DNA of 64,000 nucleotides, from positions 22,450,875-22,514,874 of the forward strand of contig CM070623.1 of NCBI GenBank assembly GCA_036346255.1, read 5' to 3'. The position numbers and the translations under genes are program-made. Origin of the DNA: Ampelocalamus luodianensis (lineage: Eukaryota; Streptophyta; Magnoliopsida; Poales; Poaceae). The notes under the pieces are model-generated. The model did no database searches. It saw nothing but the letters and a program-made list of their open reading frames with translations, and was not told where the DNA came from. Shown here in pieces: positions 49,405-60,655 of this stretch (its first letter is position 1; each line of letters begins with the position of its first letter).

Positions 49405-50096
49405 GCAAGCTTCATGACTGCATATGAGTGCTGGAAGTTATATCGAAGTTTCTGAACTGGTTGATCTGTTAACTGGCTTTTCAAGATAATCTGAGCATTT
49501 GATCGTGAGGATGGAATACGAACTGCAGCTTTTAAGACTGGGCACATCTACCGCCATTAGAAGATTGCCTTTTGAGGTCAATATTAAAATGAATTTTTTA
49601 TTTTGACTCGGTGTGGAAGGCCTCAAGAAGCTCGCTTGCTGCTAAATGTCATGTATTTCGTTGCTTCTTTTGCACTGCATGTTTCCCATAGTTTTCTTGA
49701 TTCTGTTGACTATTTGTTATAGATAAACTTGGTGCGGTGTACAAGCAAAATGTTCTCAAGCCCAGCAGAGAACAATCTTATATGGAGCAATAGAACAATC
49801 TTCATAATTTCAGTTTCTTTGGATCTCTCCTGATAACTTGCATAGAATGCAAACAGCAAAGAAAAAAAAATCTCAAAGGTGAGCTTGCCAACTTAGATTC
49901 TGGCAGGGTTTGTTATCAACCAGGAGGTTAAATGCTGCGGTAGCTGTTTTAAGTACTTTTTTTACGGAAAAGAAGGCTCTTATGGTTATGGCATATAATT
50001 TTCTTCGTCTCGTTGAATAATATAAGGCGACTTGTTGCATAATATAAGGCGAGCATGTGAATATATTAATTAATTTATTTTTTTGAGATATATCAG
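49405..50096 (+). other. 3' UTR and flank of the RMR gene
   Basis: Sequence after the stop shows no further recognisable exon. If GTGAAT at 49396 were used as a donor, a small terminal exon would have to lie here, but none is evident. The right part (50017-50096) has two copies of AATATAAGGCGA and leads into the MULE region. Confidence 0.45.
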
Positions 50097-52656
50097 GTGA
50101 AAACACCTTTTTATTTCCTTCTGAAAATCCGACAATTTGGATGCAGACCGCTGGATTGTGTACGAACGTCTAGATATTTCACTTCTCCTATTCGGACTAT
50201 TTTGCAAAAACAACCTCCAACCATCTCTCCCATCCTCCTTAGTCCCCGCCCCTCCCTTTTTGAGGTGGTCAAATGGGTCATGTCAGTTAGGCTGGTTCGA
50301 AGCATAATATTGCGTAAGATCCACCACTTAAACCAGTTCGGTCTTATGTACCGTGCCGTGTTTGGTCGTACGTCCAGATATTTTCCATATGACCGGGCCT
50401 TACTGATGGCGCTGGTTGACCGTTGGACTTTTCGTGTGGGGAAATGGTGCCGACCCTTTGGGATGTTACCTTCCTGACCGGGTTGCCCTGCACTGGCTTT
50501 CCTCTGGCGGCGTACGATATCCCGACCACGTGGTGCATAGAGTTACTGGCGAGGTTCCAGGATATGCTGCCGCTGGGCAGCGGTTACCAAGGGTTCAGCA
50601 GAACCCATAGGTCGACGCTGAGGTGGATCTATCAGTTCTACGTAAGTCTTCGTAACTATTGTCCTCTTGCATCAATTAATTTTGTGAACCTTGCTGACGT
50701 ATATGTCATCTTGTAGCCCGAGCGTATGGCGGAGGATGCAGACGACAACATTGTTAGGATGCTTACCTGCTATGGCTGTTCGGGTGGGTCATGTTCCTAG
50801 GGTCCCACAACGATAGTGTCGACAAACACTACATCCAGACGTCGTGGTGGCGGGTGGCCGGTGGAGAGATCGACTCACGCCTAGGGTCCAATCGTGTTGT
50901 GCGCGACGTACCGCGCACTGTGCGACGCGTGCCACTGGGTCCAGGACAACTCCATCCTCTCTGGATGCCCACTACTGTAGTCGTGGTCCTTGGCGCTTCG
51001 GATCGGACAACCACGATTAGACTTGGGAGCGCACGGTCGACTTATGCAGCGAGGACGATGACGTTGACCGGCCAACCATGGGCATGGTATGGTGCCACTG
51101 ACGGGTTAATTTTATGAACATTTATTATTTTTCGTAATGTAATCATAATTTCGTGTACTAAGTTTCTGTTGTTCTATTCCACAGGTTGCCTATACATCGA
51201 TCGCTATGCACACGTTATACCCGGACTATGTTGTGATGTTCGATCAGCTGACGGATGACCGTATCATTTGGACACCGTACACTCAAGAGAGGGTGTACGC
51301 GCGCGCCCAAAGGACTGTCGAGCTTGTACACGCGAGACTACATTGCGTTACTACAAAGGCCTTGGTGCATGAAGTCTTCGTGGAGGAGTACTAGGTGCAG
51401 CAGGTCATGCCCCAGTTCGGTCTACGATAGCAGGTCCCAGCCCCGGGGGGGGGGGGGCAGCGGGTGTCGCCGAATGTGCATGGGTAAATTCACGCTTTAA
51501 TTCTTTCGTACAACCTGAGTTACGTACGGATGAAACAATTGTCTTGCCTTCCACAGGTATACCAGGAAGGGAGTACCTGCTGCTACGTCCTGGGCGGATA
51601 GGATGTTCTCTTGGGTTGAAGGCTGGCTCACCGCCTACGATGACGATGTTGAGGAGCATGCTCCCTACGACCCTAGGACGTACGCGGAGTACATGGAGTG
51701 GTACGCCAGTCGAACAAGGGTTCGCTGTGTGAGGGTCGTGGACGACCCTCCACGACACGGGGCTATGATGTCCGACACGTACCCCACCCAGTCGGACTCT
51801 GCATTCTATCGCGATTTAGGTTTCCAACTTGTTGAGTACGTGTACAGGTGGATCTACAGTGGGAGATGCACTAGTTGGTAGCCTCCGTGCATCGGAGGAC
51901 GCTCGGGGAGCGCTTCAGCATAACGACGTAGGACATCAAAGTGGTCATGGAGCAGTTCCTCGAGAAGATGAGGTGAGAGATCCAGATCGTGACCTATCGC
52001 ACGCCGAGGGACTCGGTGGACCCACCAGTGCGTGGACGAGGGGTGACCCACGGTGGTTCACGGCCATGGGCTCCTCACCCGGACGTGGCAAGGGGGTCCT
52101 CGTGGCACCTTGGTTCGAGCACCTCGAAACAGTTTGCAGGTGAGCATGACACATTCACTTCTGCTTCTTTATTTCAAACCCCACTAGTTACTAACGACAA
52201 TTTTCTCTTGTAGGTTCTGATTTCCACCGGTACACAAGGCAGGACTACGTGGAGCCTTTGTTGTCTGCCTTCGTGCCACCAGGTATGACTACCTTGCTTG
52301 CTTGCGTAATGTCCTAGTTCGTGGTTTGCACCATGTTTACATGCCAAACGTAATGTTTCACAGGTCGTACACCGCTTTGGGACAAGGTGGACTTGTCGCA
52401 CAACGAGTCACGCTCTGGGAACTACTACTTCGACCAGGGTGGCACTCAGGTCTCCACGGGGGCTTCACAGCTGCACGGTGCGCTTGGACCTACCCAACCA
52501 ACGCAGGACCCCCTCGAGACACCACCTCGGGCTACTCACACCGGTCGGGTACCTCGGCAACCTGAGCCTCTGACGTACTCGCACCAGCACCTGCAGCCGC
52601 CTTGGATGAGGCTAGGGGTGACACGCGGGTTACGCCCCAAGAGGGGACGCGAGTAG
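50097..52656 (+). pseudogene. Plant mobile domain (PMD) gene, decayed, in a MULE
   Basis: Spliced segments show the PMD pattern in order: ALLMALVDRW (about 50405), then after a frame change SCGEMVPTLWDVTFLTGLP (50430-50490); TYRALCDAC and WVQDNSILSGCPLL (about 50910-50975); ITKALVHEVFVEEY-like and VMPQFGLR before a G13 run; WLTAYDDDVEEHAPYD and YMEWYASRTR (51620-51720); and a Pro/Gln-rich tail ending RPKRGRE-stop at 52656. Introns keep plausible borders (50642-50716, about 51105-51184, 51482-51557, 52141-52213, 52283-52363). Frameshifts and stops (for example at 50800 and 51393) make it a pseudogene. PMD is found in MAIN-type nuclear proteins and in transposons. Its transposon role is unknown. 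Confidence 0.75.
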
Positions 52657-53202
52657 ATATTTGTTCCTCTAAATTTCAGTCATGCCATGTAAATATTAAT
52701 TTCTGAACAACTATTACTATTATGTTAGTCTCATGTTTTGATATTTCTTTTGTGCGTGCACACCGCGACCACGTGAGGGAGTCTGCATCAGGACACCCCA
52801 CACCACCCTCTTTCTAGCCTTAACTCCCCCACGCGACCTTTACAGACCGATATGACAACACACTGTGACAAGACCACAATTCGTACGGTAACAGCTTTGC
52901 GCAGCGACATGACCCAACGAGGCATCTTTGCATAGCAACATGATCCGACGAGGCAGCTTCATGCAGCGACATGACCAAACGAGTCTGCTTCTCGCAAAGA
53001 CGTGACCCGACGAGGCAACTTTGCGCAATGACATGACGCAACACTGCCACACGATTCCTCCTCAGGGCTGATGCCTCGCGGACGCGAATTTCCTTCAACC
53101 GAATTACAATTCAGCTGTGTACGTAGGGCCAGCTCGGCTTATAAGCATCACCCCTTCCACAGCAGGTTCTCCTGCATCAAGACTTCAACACAATCTTCCT
53201 CA
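52657..53202 (+). other. Spacer with 31-bp tandem repeats
   Basis: No gene is seen. From 52902 to 53045 about five degenerate units of 31-32 bases repeat GCGACATGACCCAACGAGGC with a CTTTGCGCA-like end. Open frames on the minus strand here simply translate the repeat. Confidence 0.65.
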
Positions 53203-53901
53203 GATGGAGAACCAATGGGACAAGATCCGCGAACTCGCAAGGGGTGCTGAGGCGAAAGACGAACAAATGAAGCGTGCCAAGAGAGCACCTCCCCGCAATG
53301 ACGCTCCCCGTAGCAGCAACCCCTACCTGAACATTCCAACTGAGTATTCGCCGCAACACCCACCCAAGGGGAGACGCTACCTATCTGTCGGTGCAGGGAC
53401 ACATGCAAGTTCTTCAAGTCCAAGGAGCGGCTCAGCCTGGCCATGCGTTACTGGGGTTCGCGAACTACTCCTGGGACTATCCCGACAGCCGTTGGGACTC
53501 GGGTCGCTATCGGTAGCTGGTAAGGATCTATTACGGTATGTTCCGCTACTATTTCTCTTTCAAAGTACGCACTAACAACCTCTCTCGTCTACCCGTAGTC
53601 CATGGATCTGCTATGTGGCTACCGCAAGTAGATCGACCAAGGGATCCACCCATGCGATCAGTGGTGTCTCGATTGCGAGGAGTGGGATGCCAAGAGGGAC
53701 CACAAGAAGGGGGAGGAGGAGCGCCGCAACGAAGAGCACATCGAGCATATCCGATGGGAGACACAAGCTCATCTTGAGGCGTGCAGGCGTAGGGAGCGCG
53801 AGGCTCGTGAGAGGGAGCATGAGAGAAAGGGGGAAATGGCGGCTAAGGCCAAGGCGGCCAACAAGGAGTACAACGCCGAGCTAACAAGAAAGGGCAAATA
53901 G
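53203..53901 (+). pseudogene. Second MULE-borne ORF, charged C-terminus
   Basis: I do not recognise this protein. The first part starts MENQWDKIRELARG and contains NPYLNIPTEYSPQ, then needs a frame change to read GFANYSWDYPDS and an intron (about 53522-53598). The last exon reads SMDLLCGYRK, one in-frame TAG (53629-53631), then CDQWCLDCEEWD and a highly charged, probably coiled-coil tail to the TAG at 53899-53901. It lies downstream of the PMD gene on the same strand, so it may be the second cargo of the same element. Confidence 0.5.
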
Positions 53902-55039
53902 CCGGGGTCCACGTAGTAGGTTGGGCCATTTCGTAGTAGTCCCCCGTCCTACCCGCCATGTTATTCCTATCTCCTAAAGGCATGTGTACTTACATGGTCC
54001 GGATGCTTGTGTCGCAGTGTACTGTAGTAGTAGCGAGGATGGCTAAAGAATTAGCCGAACCATCATGCCATGTGACCACGTGTAACGTGCTTCTGTCTGC
54101 GAACTCTAATGTATTTCTGGTTCCTTACCTCGCACTTTTCCTTCGGTCGATGGAGTAAATTTCCTAGTAACAAAAAGTCAAGAGCGTGTAAAAGTGGACA
54201 AAAGGGAGCGATGAGACGAGGCGATGAACTAGATTGAGTAAATGTGAACAAAAGGGAGCAGTAAACAAAAGGGAGCGTGCGATTGAAATAGGGGAGGGAG
54301 AAGACAGAGGGACAAGGACCTTTGTCTACGCCCTTGTGATCCTCATGGGGTCAACTGGCAACCTTGGCGCGTGCGCCGTGGCCAAGTACGTGAAGGTCCT
54401 ACAGCCTTCTTCCTCCCACAAGTTGGTAAGGAAGAGAAAATCAACATAGTTGTCCAGCAAACACACACCTAGCTTCTTCCACTTCCAGTAGGAAACGTAA
54501 GAGTAGGAGCGAGAGGCCAAGTGCTAAATAAAAAAAGAGTGCAAAAATATGCAGATCTGTTTGCGAGATTGGACCGCCGTCATGGATAAAGAAGGAGATC
54601 AACAACTACGCTCTTGAATAGGGTCTTGTATGCAAAATCATGCATTTCTCTACTGATATGAGCACGTTATGAATAGGAGTATCACCTTTTGCATAACATT
54701 TCTCATGTACATGCACTGCGTGTTGTTTCTTTATGTTTAGCCAATAATTTGAAGGAATTTTTCAAGGTACACACAACTTATTTTAGACCATCCATTTTGG
54801 AAGAACCAATGGTTGATATTCTTATTACAATGTAGGTAGTAATAGGTCACCACTTACCATTCAAGGGTAATAAAGAATTTTTACTATATATTATGTAAGA
54901 AAACAAATGTGAATTTGGCATTACTATCACAACTATGACAAATCACTCATATTACATAACATTAATCAAAACATCATAACACTTAGTTTTTTACAAATCA
55001 AAGTGATATTTCAAAGCATTGACAATCACATATTACAAC
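53902..55039. other. Non-coding interval between MULE genes
   Basis: This lies between the plus-strand cargo genes and the minus-strand transposase, both reading toward it, so it should hold their 3' ends. It contains three ACAAAAGGGAGC copies at 54197-54285. No further gene is seen. Confidence 0.5.
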
Positions 55040-57800
55040 TGTTCGTGCTTTCTCGTGGCCGCAACCTCAAGGTCCCTCATGTGAACTGCCTCGAGTCGGT
55101 CAAGTGGTCGGATGAGGTCCCCACGGTGACATCTGGAATGCCGATTTCTCCTTCGTCCTGAGGTTTTCTCGTGGGGCATTTCTTGAAGGTGTGCCCAGAC
55201 TTCCTACAAATAGAGCACTTCTTCGTACGACACCGGGCTTCTACTTCATCCATGTTGTTCCTGATGCACCGTACCTATTGCTGACAAACCTTTCCCTTCA
55301 GCCTATCAATGTCCACAACCCAGATTAGTTGCTTCCAGGTCATATGGCCAGTGAAATGGCCAACCACGACGTAACCATACATCTCTTCACTCCAGTTTTG
55401 CATTACTTCCTCCTTGTTGAAATAGTAAGAGAGGTACTGCCTAGGATACTGTGTCACCGTCGAACATGCGGCCATGACATGAGAGCAGTGCCTATGCAGA
55501 AGAAGGGGCTTGTTGCAAGTGCATACTCAACTAGCGCGGCGTAGTGTGCACTCGTGGGTGATCCTCTCACGGTTTGTCCCATGGCGTCCTTTATCTTTGC
55601 ACATTATCTCGAAGCGAAGCTCCCTTGTGGCCATCTTGAATGCCCAGTGCATCTCACCCTTCTTGCTCTTCTCCTCCATGTACTTGGTGATGATGACAGA
55701 GTAGAGTACTCTACCATTTCCCATGGCAAGCGATGCGTTGTTGCTTCTGTCAACAAAGTAGTTTGTGATTCCGCAGAGAATTGCCTCCATAATACCAACC
55801 AAAGGGAGGCACCTTGCGCTGCGCATGACCCAATTGTACACCTCAGCTAGATTGGTTGTCATGACACCATACCGTGCACCACCCCTGTCATGTAGCAACG
55901 ACCACTTCTCCTTAGGCTCGTGCTCAATCCAGTCTGAGAAGCATTTCACTTGCGTCCCCGTCTTCCTCATCACACTGGGACCATCTATGGGTAGCTCTAG
56001 CAATGCTTCAGGGGCCTGGTCAGCGTTTGGGGTGGCCCTTTTCACTACCTCCCTTCTGTGCGTCTGGGTCCGCTCATCCAGAATCTTCCAAAGTGCTTCA
56101 AACTTTCACCGCTGGTTTTGATTGTATAGCCGTTGAACAGGTTCATCAAGTCCTTATTGCAGAACTACTTTATAGAAGTTTGCACCTAAGTGCCTAATGC
56201 ACCACCTGCTCTACAAATCCGCCAACAGAAGTCGTTCGTCCTCTCCTTATTGTAGTTGAGTTATTGCACCTAGTAGGCCCGTATGCCGATCATATATGAT
56301 ACATACGTTAGGACGGCCCTGTACAACAGAAATCCAAACATTCCTTAGGGATCACAACCAGTTGGCTGTGTTCTTGCTTTCCACGAAAGTGAATACCACG
56401 AGAAGAACTTGATTGTTTTTGTTCGTCGCTATTGCAGTTAGTATCTGGCCCTTGTATTTTTTGGTCAGGAATGTGCCATCCACGCATAAGATTAAACGAC
56501 AGTGCTGAAATACATTGATGCATGGACCAAAGGCAAAGAATGCTCACTACAGTACCCTCTTATTGGCCCACTTTGGATGTGTGGAATCTTGAATGTCGAT
56601 ATGAGTGCCGGAATTCTTGTCTTGTATGACTCGGAGTAGCCCAAGGGCGTCGTGGTAGGAATCCTCGAACATGCCAAACCTTGATTCCATTGCATTTTGT
56701 TTTACCCTCCAAGCCTTGGCATAGTTGGATTGTGTACTAAAACTTTGCTTCAACCGCTTTGAATGATGGATCGTGGCTCAAAATCTAGATTATCCATGAT
56801 CTCACTATACATGAGGTTTGCGATAAAGCCTGATGATTGGTTCCTGTGGGACTGCATTGACTCAGCGACGACACATGTGTGTGGGACAACTATAGAGCAT
56901 TTCCAGCAGGTGTCCCACTTAGCCTAGAATGTGTGCACTCACCAAGGGCATCCATCTATGTCGAACTTCACGTCGTAACTTTTGGGTTAGATTGACGACT
57001 GTGAACGCATGCCGCACTAACAAGGCCCAGAATTTGACCACCTCCTGCACGACCTCCTTGCACTTGTGCATAGCTCCATCCATGCCTGACCTCGCTCTTC
57101 TCGTATTCCCACGGCACAGAGGAGCCTTCGTTGACGACGAGGTTGTCAAACTGGTATGTGTTCCACTCGGGAGCCTGCTGATCCACATCATCCTAGTCAT
57201 CGGATCCTTCATCTTTTGACAATGCCATATAGTCCCGATCTTCGAGATCCATCCTTTGCACTATAGCTTACCGCTCCTCACCCTCGTCAGCAAGTCCACT
57301 AGCTGGCCTGACGGAAGGAGCTCCTTCCGCAGGATCATCATTGATAGCATTATCAACTCTGGGAGCTTCGACCATTGTGTGTGTCGTATTGTGTGGTGGA
57401 ATCCCGACTTCTTCTTGGCATCACCACCCCTTCTTGTTCAGTCGCGGATGTAGGAGTGGACTTAGCATTTGCCTTGGCTAGAAGGACCAAATCCCACCCT
57501 CTCTCTCTCGCCATGCGTACATATGACTACCATGACCATGTTCCCTTGAGCCTCACTAACTCCCAATATGTGCCCTGTGGTGCTCGGTTGGCAAGACAAC
57601 TCAATCTAAGATCATACACATCATGGTACACTTGGAATGAGTGAAACAACCACCGCATCACAACGCCCCATGTACGCTGCTCTGCTCCAGGGGCACGACC
57701 GCTTATTGGAAATAATGCAAATCAATCCCCTTGGGACCCTCAAGAATAGTCCCCTGACTGTAGTAAATTTTGAAATTGGTGATGTCCAACATATTTGACG
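55040..57800 (-). pseudogene. Mutator-like (MULE) transposase, decayed
   Basis: On the minus strand the parts run in family order. The N-terminal region has IYYSQGTILEGP (about 57760) and TYWELVRLKGTWSWSYV (about 57520). A DNA-binding region follows with NTYQFDNLVVNEGS and EVVKFWALL (57000-57170). The MULE core has YAKAWRVKQNAMESRFGMFE (near 56700) and LCVDGTFLTKKYKGQ with the first catalytic Asp at 56478-56480. The distal part has LLHDRGGARYGVMTTNLAEV (55527-56045). A SWIM finger CTC...CSH lies at 55479-55523 and a CCHC knuckle at 55176-55217. The longest intact stretch is 172 codons. Several frameshifts and stops separate the parts. MULE transposases cut and paste elements with long inverted repeats. 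Confidence 0.85.
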
Positions 57801-58290
57801 CACTGTACCATAAAAGAAGATTTACAAAATTAACCATATATCTCAAACTAGACTGCCCCCCCGAAAAGTATTATGTACAACATACTGCACTATGTAACCA
57901 TACATCTAAAACTATGTAATCCATTCGGTTAAAAAAAATTATCTAACAGGTGGGCGACCGGACAGGCAGCACTTCGCTAGCTTCTCTCCTCCCCTCTACT
58001 CCTCTCCCTTCCCTCCTTCTCTTTTCTCAGAATAAAAGTGAGTTTTACCCAAATTTTATGGTTTTAACGCTCTTTTATAAGGGAGAGGGTGTTCGTGTCG
58101 CCAGTTGAACTGGCGACAGGGAATTGGACCGGCGACAAGGAGTAAATAGGGTCCCTGTCGACAATTCAACTGGTGACAGGAGCCTGTCGCCAGATGAACT
58201 GGTGAAAGGGATCTAGTTTTGTAATTTTTTAAGGTGAATATTTAGTTTTGTAATTTTTTTTAAAAAAATAATATTATTTTTCTTAAAAAT
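57801..58290 (-). promoter_or_regulatory. 5' flank of the MULE transposase with palindromic repeats
   Basis: Between the transposase start and the likely element end lie a pyrimidine-rich tract (57985-58030) and a series of self-complementary repeats. The best is GTCGCCAGTT-G-AACTGGCGAC at 58097-58117, a perfect 10-bp stem around one base, followed by diverged copies near 58160-58180 and 58189-58206, then AT-rich sequence to 58290. The terminal inverted repeat itself could not be matched at the other end. Confidence 0.5.
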
Positions 58291-59512
58291 TCACCTCCGC
58301 CTGTCCCCACCGAATCATCCCCAAATTCCCCAGATGCATCCCTCCCCACCTCTCTTCCTCCCTCTCCCATCCATCATCTCTCCCCTCTGGCGAACGGATC
58401 TGGCATCCCCCTCCACTCCGACAATCGGATCGGGCATCCCCCCTCCGTGCTGGTGGCCCGGTTTGGCATTCCCCTCCCCTCTAGTGGCCTAATCCGGCAT
58501 CCAGATCTGGTGCATTCCTATTTCCAATTTCTACTGTAATTTGTGTCCTTGTTTGTTCAAATGTATGTGCAATTTTGTCCCAAAAATTTCTTCCATTTCC
58601 TGATTTCCTCCTCGTTGCCTGCCTCCATTGCCGTCGGCTTGCACCGCGCCTTGTACACATCATCATGTATATGGTTCTTTTTTTTTTATCAAAATAGAAG
58701 CATCTGGTTCAGTTGAATATAGTACATGGGAAGTGTATGTTGAGCAAGGATGATGGTACGGATCGGGATCCAAGCAACGGGTAGACGCACACAGTATTCT
58801 CTGCATTAACTCTCCTTGATTATTTTGCCAAATTGGCACTGTTTAGACAAGGATTAGCAGAAATGGCACTGTCTTGACGAAATTTTCAAAAGTGGTGTTC
58901 GAAACTATCCCTGGGTGGCGCAGACGGCTCCCGTGCTGCCACGTTAGCATGTTCGCACCATCCACGGACAGGTAGCCTCGTCCATCCCTCCTACGTTCGG
59001 ATCGCCTCGTTCACACCCTCGGCGTTCGGACAGCCCCACGTGGCGCCATCTCGGACGTTCGTCCCTCCTTGGACGGCAACCCGCGCATCTGTCCATGCAT
59101 GGGACAGCATAGTCCATGTGGCGTGCTGGTCACCGTCCGTCTATGGGGATGGGACGGTAACCAGCGCATCCGTTTGCGCATGGGACAACATAGTCCACGT
59201 GGCGCGTTGGTGGCCGTCCGTCTATGGGGATGGATGGCAGCCAACTCTACCTCCCTCGCATGGGACGGGCAGAGATCTCCTCCGTTCGCCCATGCTTCGG
59301 ACATCAGGAAGATAACATGTCCCATGTGGAAAATATTGACACACAGACAAGATCCGTCTCGCACGCGGCCGGACGCATTGAAAGCACATCGAAAGCGCCC
59401 TCATGTCTTGTCCATCGTCCTTATGTCTTGTCCGTCACATCTGTCCCCCGCATGCATGCATGCAGTCCCCCCGCGCACATTTCCCTCTCAACGGACCGCA
59501 CTCTCATTCTCA
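58291..59512. other. GC-rich flank with 80-bp repeats
   Basis: No gene is supported. 58300-58650 is pyrimidine-rich. At 59071, 59152 and 59232 units of about 81 bases start GGACGGCAACC or a variant and contain CATAGTCCA and CCGTCCGTCTATGGGGATGG. The several open frames here on both strands are translations of this repeat. Confidence 0.55.
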
Positions 59513-60289
59513 CTATAAATGTGGTGTTGCGAGCGAGGCTCTTCGCTCGCATTCACTCATTTTGGCTCGCACTCATTTTGGCTCGCATTCATTTCGGCTC
59601 ATGCTCTCTCGTAGTTTCGGTTTTTCTTTTCGCAGAAGATTAAGTGTTGTTTAGAGCCGTCATTAGCACTCATATGAACAGGTAATTTTTACATATTGAC
59701 TTTATTAAATGTGTAGTTAGCTAATTAGTCGTAATTAATTAGTAGTAGTTATTTAGGCGTAATTAATTTAGTCCCCATCATTTAGGCGTTATTAAATTTG
59801 TGTTCTTAGTTAGTTGCGATAAATTAGATCATAATGAATTAGTCGTTGTTATATTAATTGTACGTATTTTTTTGTGGCCTAGTTGAGTAGTGTTGATTAT
59901 GTTAGTCCAAAATAGGTGGTTGAATCTACATGACCATAATTAATTTGTTGGTATTTAACGACTTGTAGTTAGTTAGTGGTAACTAATTACTCGTAAGTAA
60001 TTTATTGGTAGGTAATTAAATTGTTGCTTATTAATTAATTATTCGTGTTGACTCACTAGAATTTAATCTGCTTTCTTGTGTGTTATATGTCGAATTATAC
60101 GTGTCATGAGTAATTAGTGGCAAATTAAATACTCATAATTAGTTAGTAATTTTATCTTTAGTCCTACTTTATTAGTGGGAATTGAAGAAATAATCACATG
60201 TAAATAGTCATAAAGTTAATTAATTAGTGTTAATTATGTGCGCTGTTTGTTATATTGCGTCTTGTAAATCGGGTTGTTGTTGCTTTAGG
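59513..60289 (+). promoter_or_regulatory. Promoter, 5' UTR exon and UTR intron of a MULE gene
   Basis: CTATAAAT at 59513-59520 is a good TATA box. Downstream is a repeated GGCTCGCATTCA motif (59550-59605). An intron with donor AACAG|GTAATT (after 59681) and acceptor GCTTTAG (60288) runs through A/T-rich sequence containing many ATTAATTAGT repeats. It leads into the coding start at 60310. Position and signals suggest the 5' end of a transposase gene. Confidence 0.5.
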
Positions 60290-60309
60290 CAATTTCAAAC
60301 ATACAAGAC

Positions 60310-60655
60310 ATGGTAATATTTTATGGCGATGGTCTTGTGCAGGTTGGACAATGGGTTGAACCTATCGAGATGCTAGTACAAGGTGGTGCAGGCGAAGGGC
60401 TCAAGGCGATGAATATTCACGAGCTTCAGAGCTGCATCCGGAGGGAGTTTGACACTGAGGCAACAACGAAGAGGCTTGCCTTCGAGGTGATGACCTACAC
60501 AAGTAGGGTAGGGGCAGGGCATGTGGGAGCTCTTGAAGGTGAATGGAACCGTAGCATGGGGCTCGTACATGTAGATTGCTTCCCAGCCCGAGGCGGCGAT
60601 ATATGAGAAGCCGATGGTGTACGTGAATTTCATACGCAGGCCGCTGGGAGACCAT
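60310..60655 (+). pseudogene. N-terminus of a second MULE transposase, truncated
   Basis: The frame opens MVIFYGDGLVQVGQWVEP and continues through NIHELQSCIRREFDTEATT and LAFEVMT. After a frameshift near 60505-60525 it reads MWELLKVNGTVAWGSYM, a TAG, then AAIYEKPMVYVNF. The WEL...G...W.SY block parallels the start of the transposase at 57520, so this is the N-terminal domain of the same protein type. An LTR inserted at 60656 cuts it off. The rest is not in the window. Confidence 0.6.

Noticed and set aside
37533..58290. The RMR gene as cargo captured between two MULE-like ends
   Set aside because: The two end motifs are in direct, not inverted, orientation. The gene has ordinary introns and older insertions inside it, so it is better read as a resident gene.
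59040..59643. Several open frames on both strands
   Set aside because: They follow an 81-bp tandem repeat and carry no recognisable protein features.
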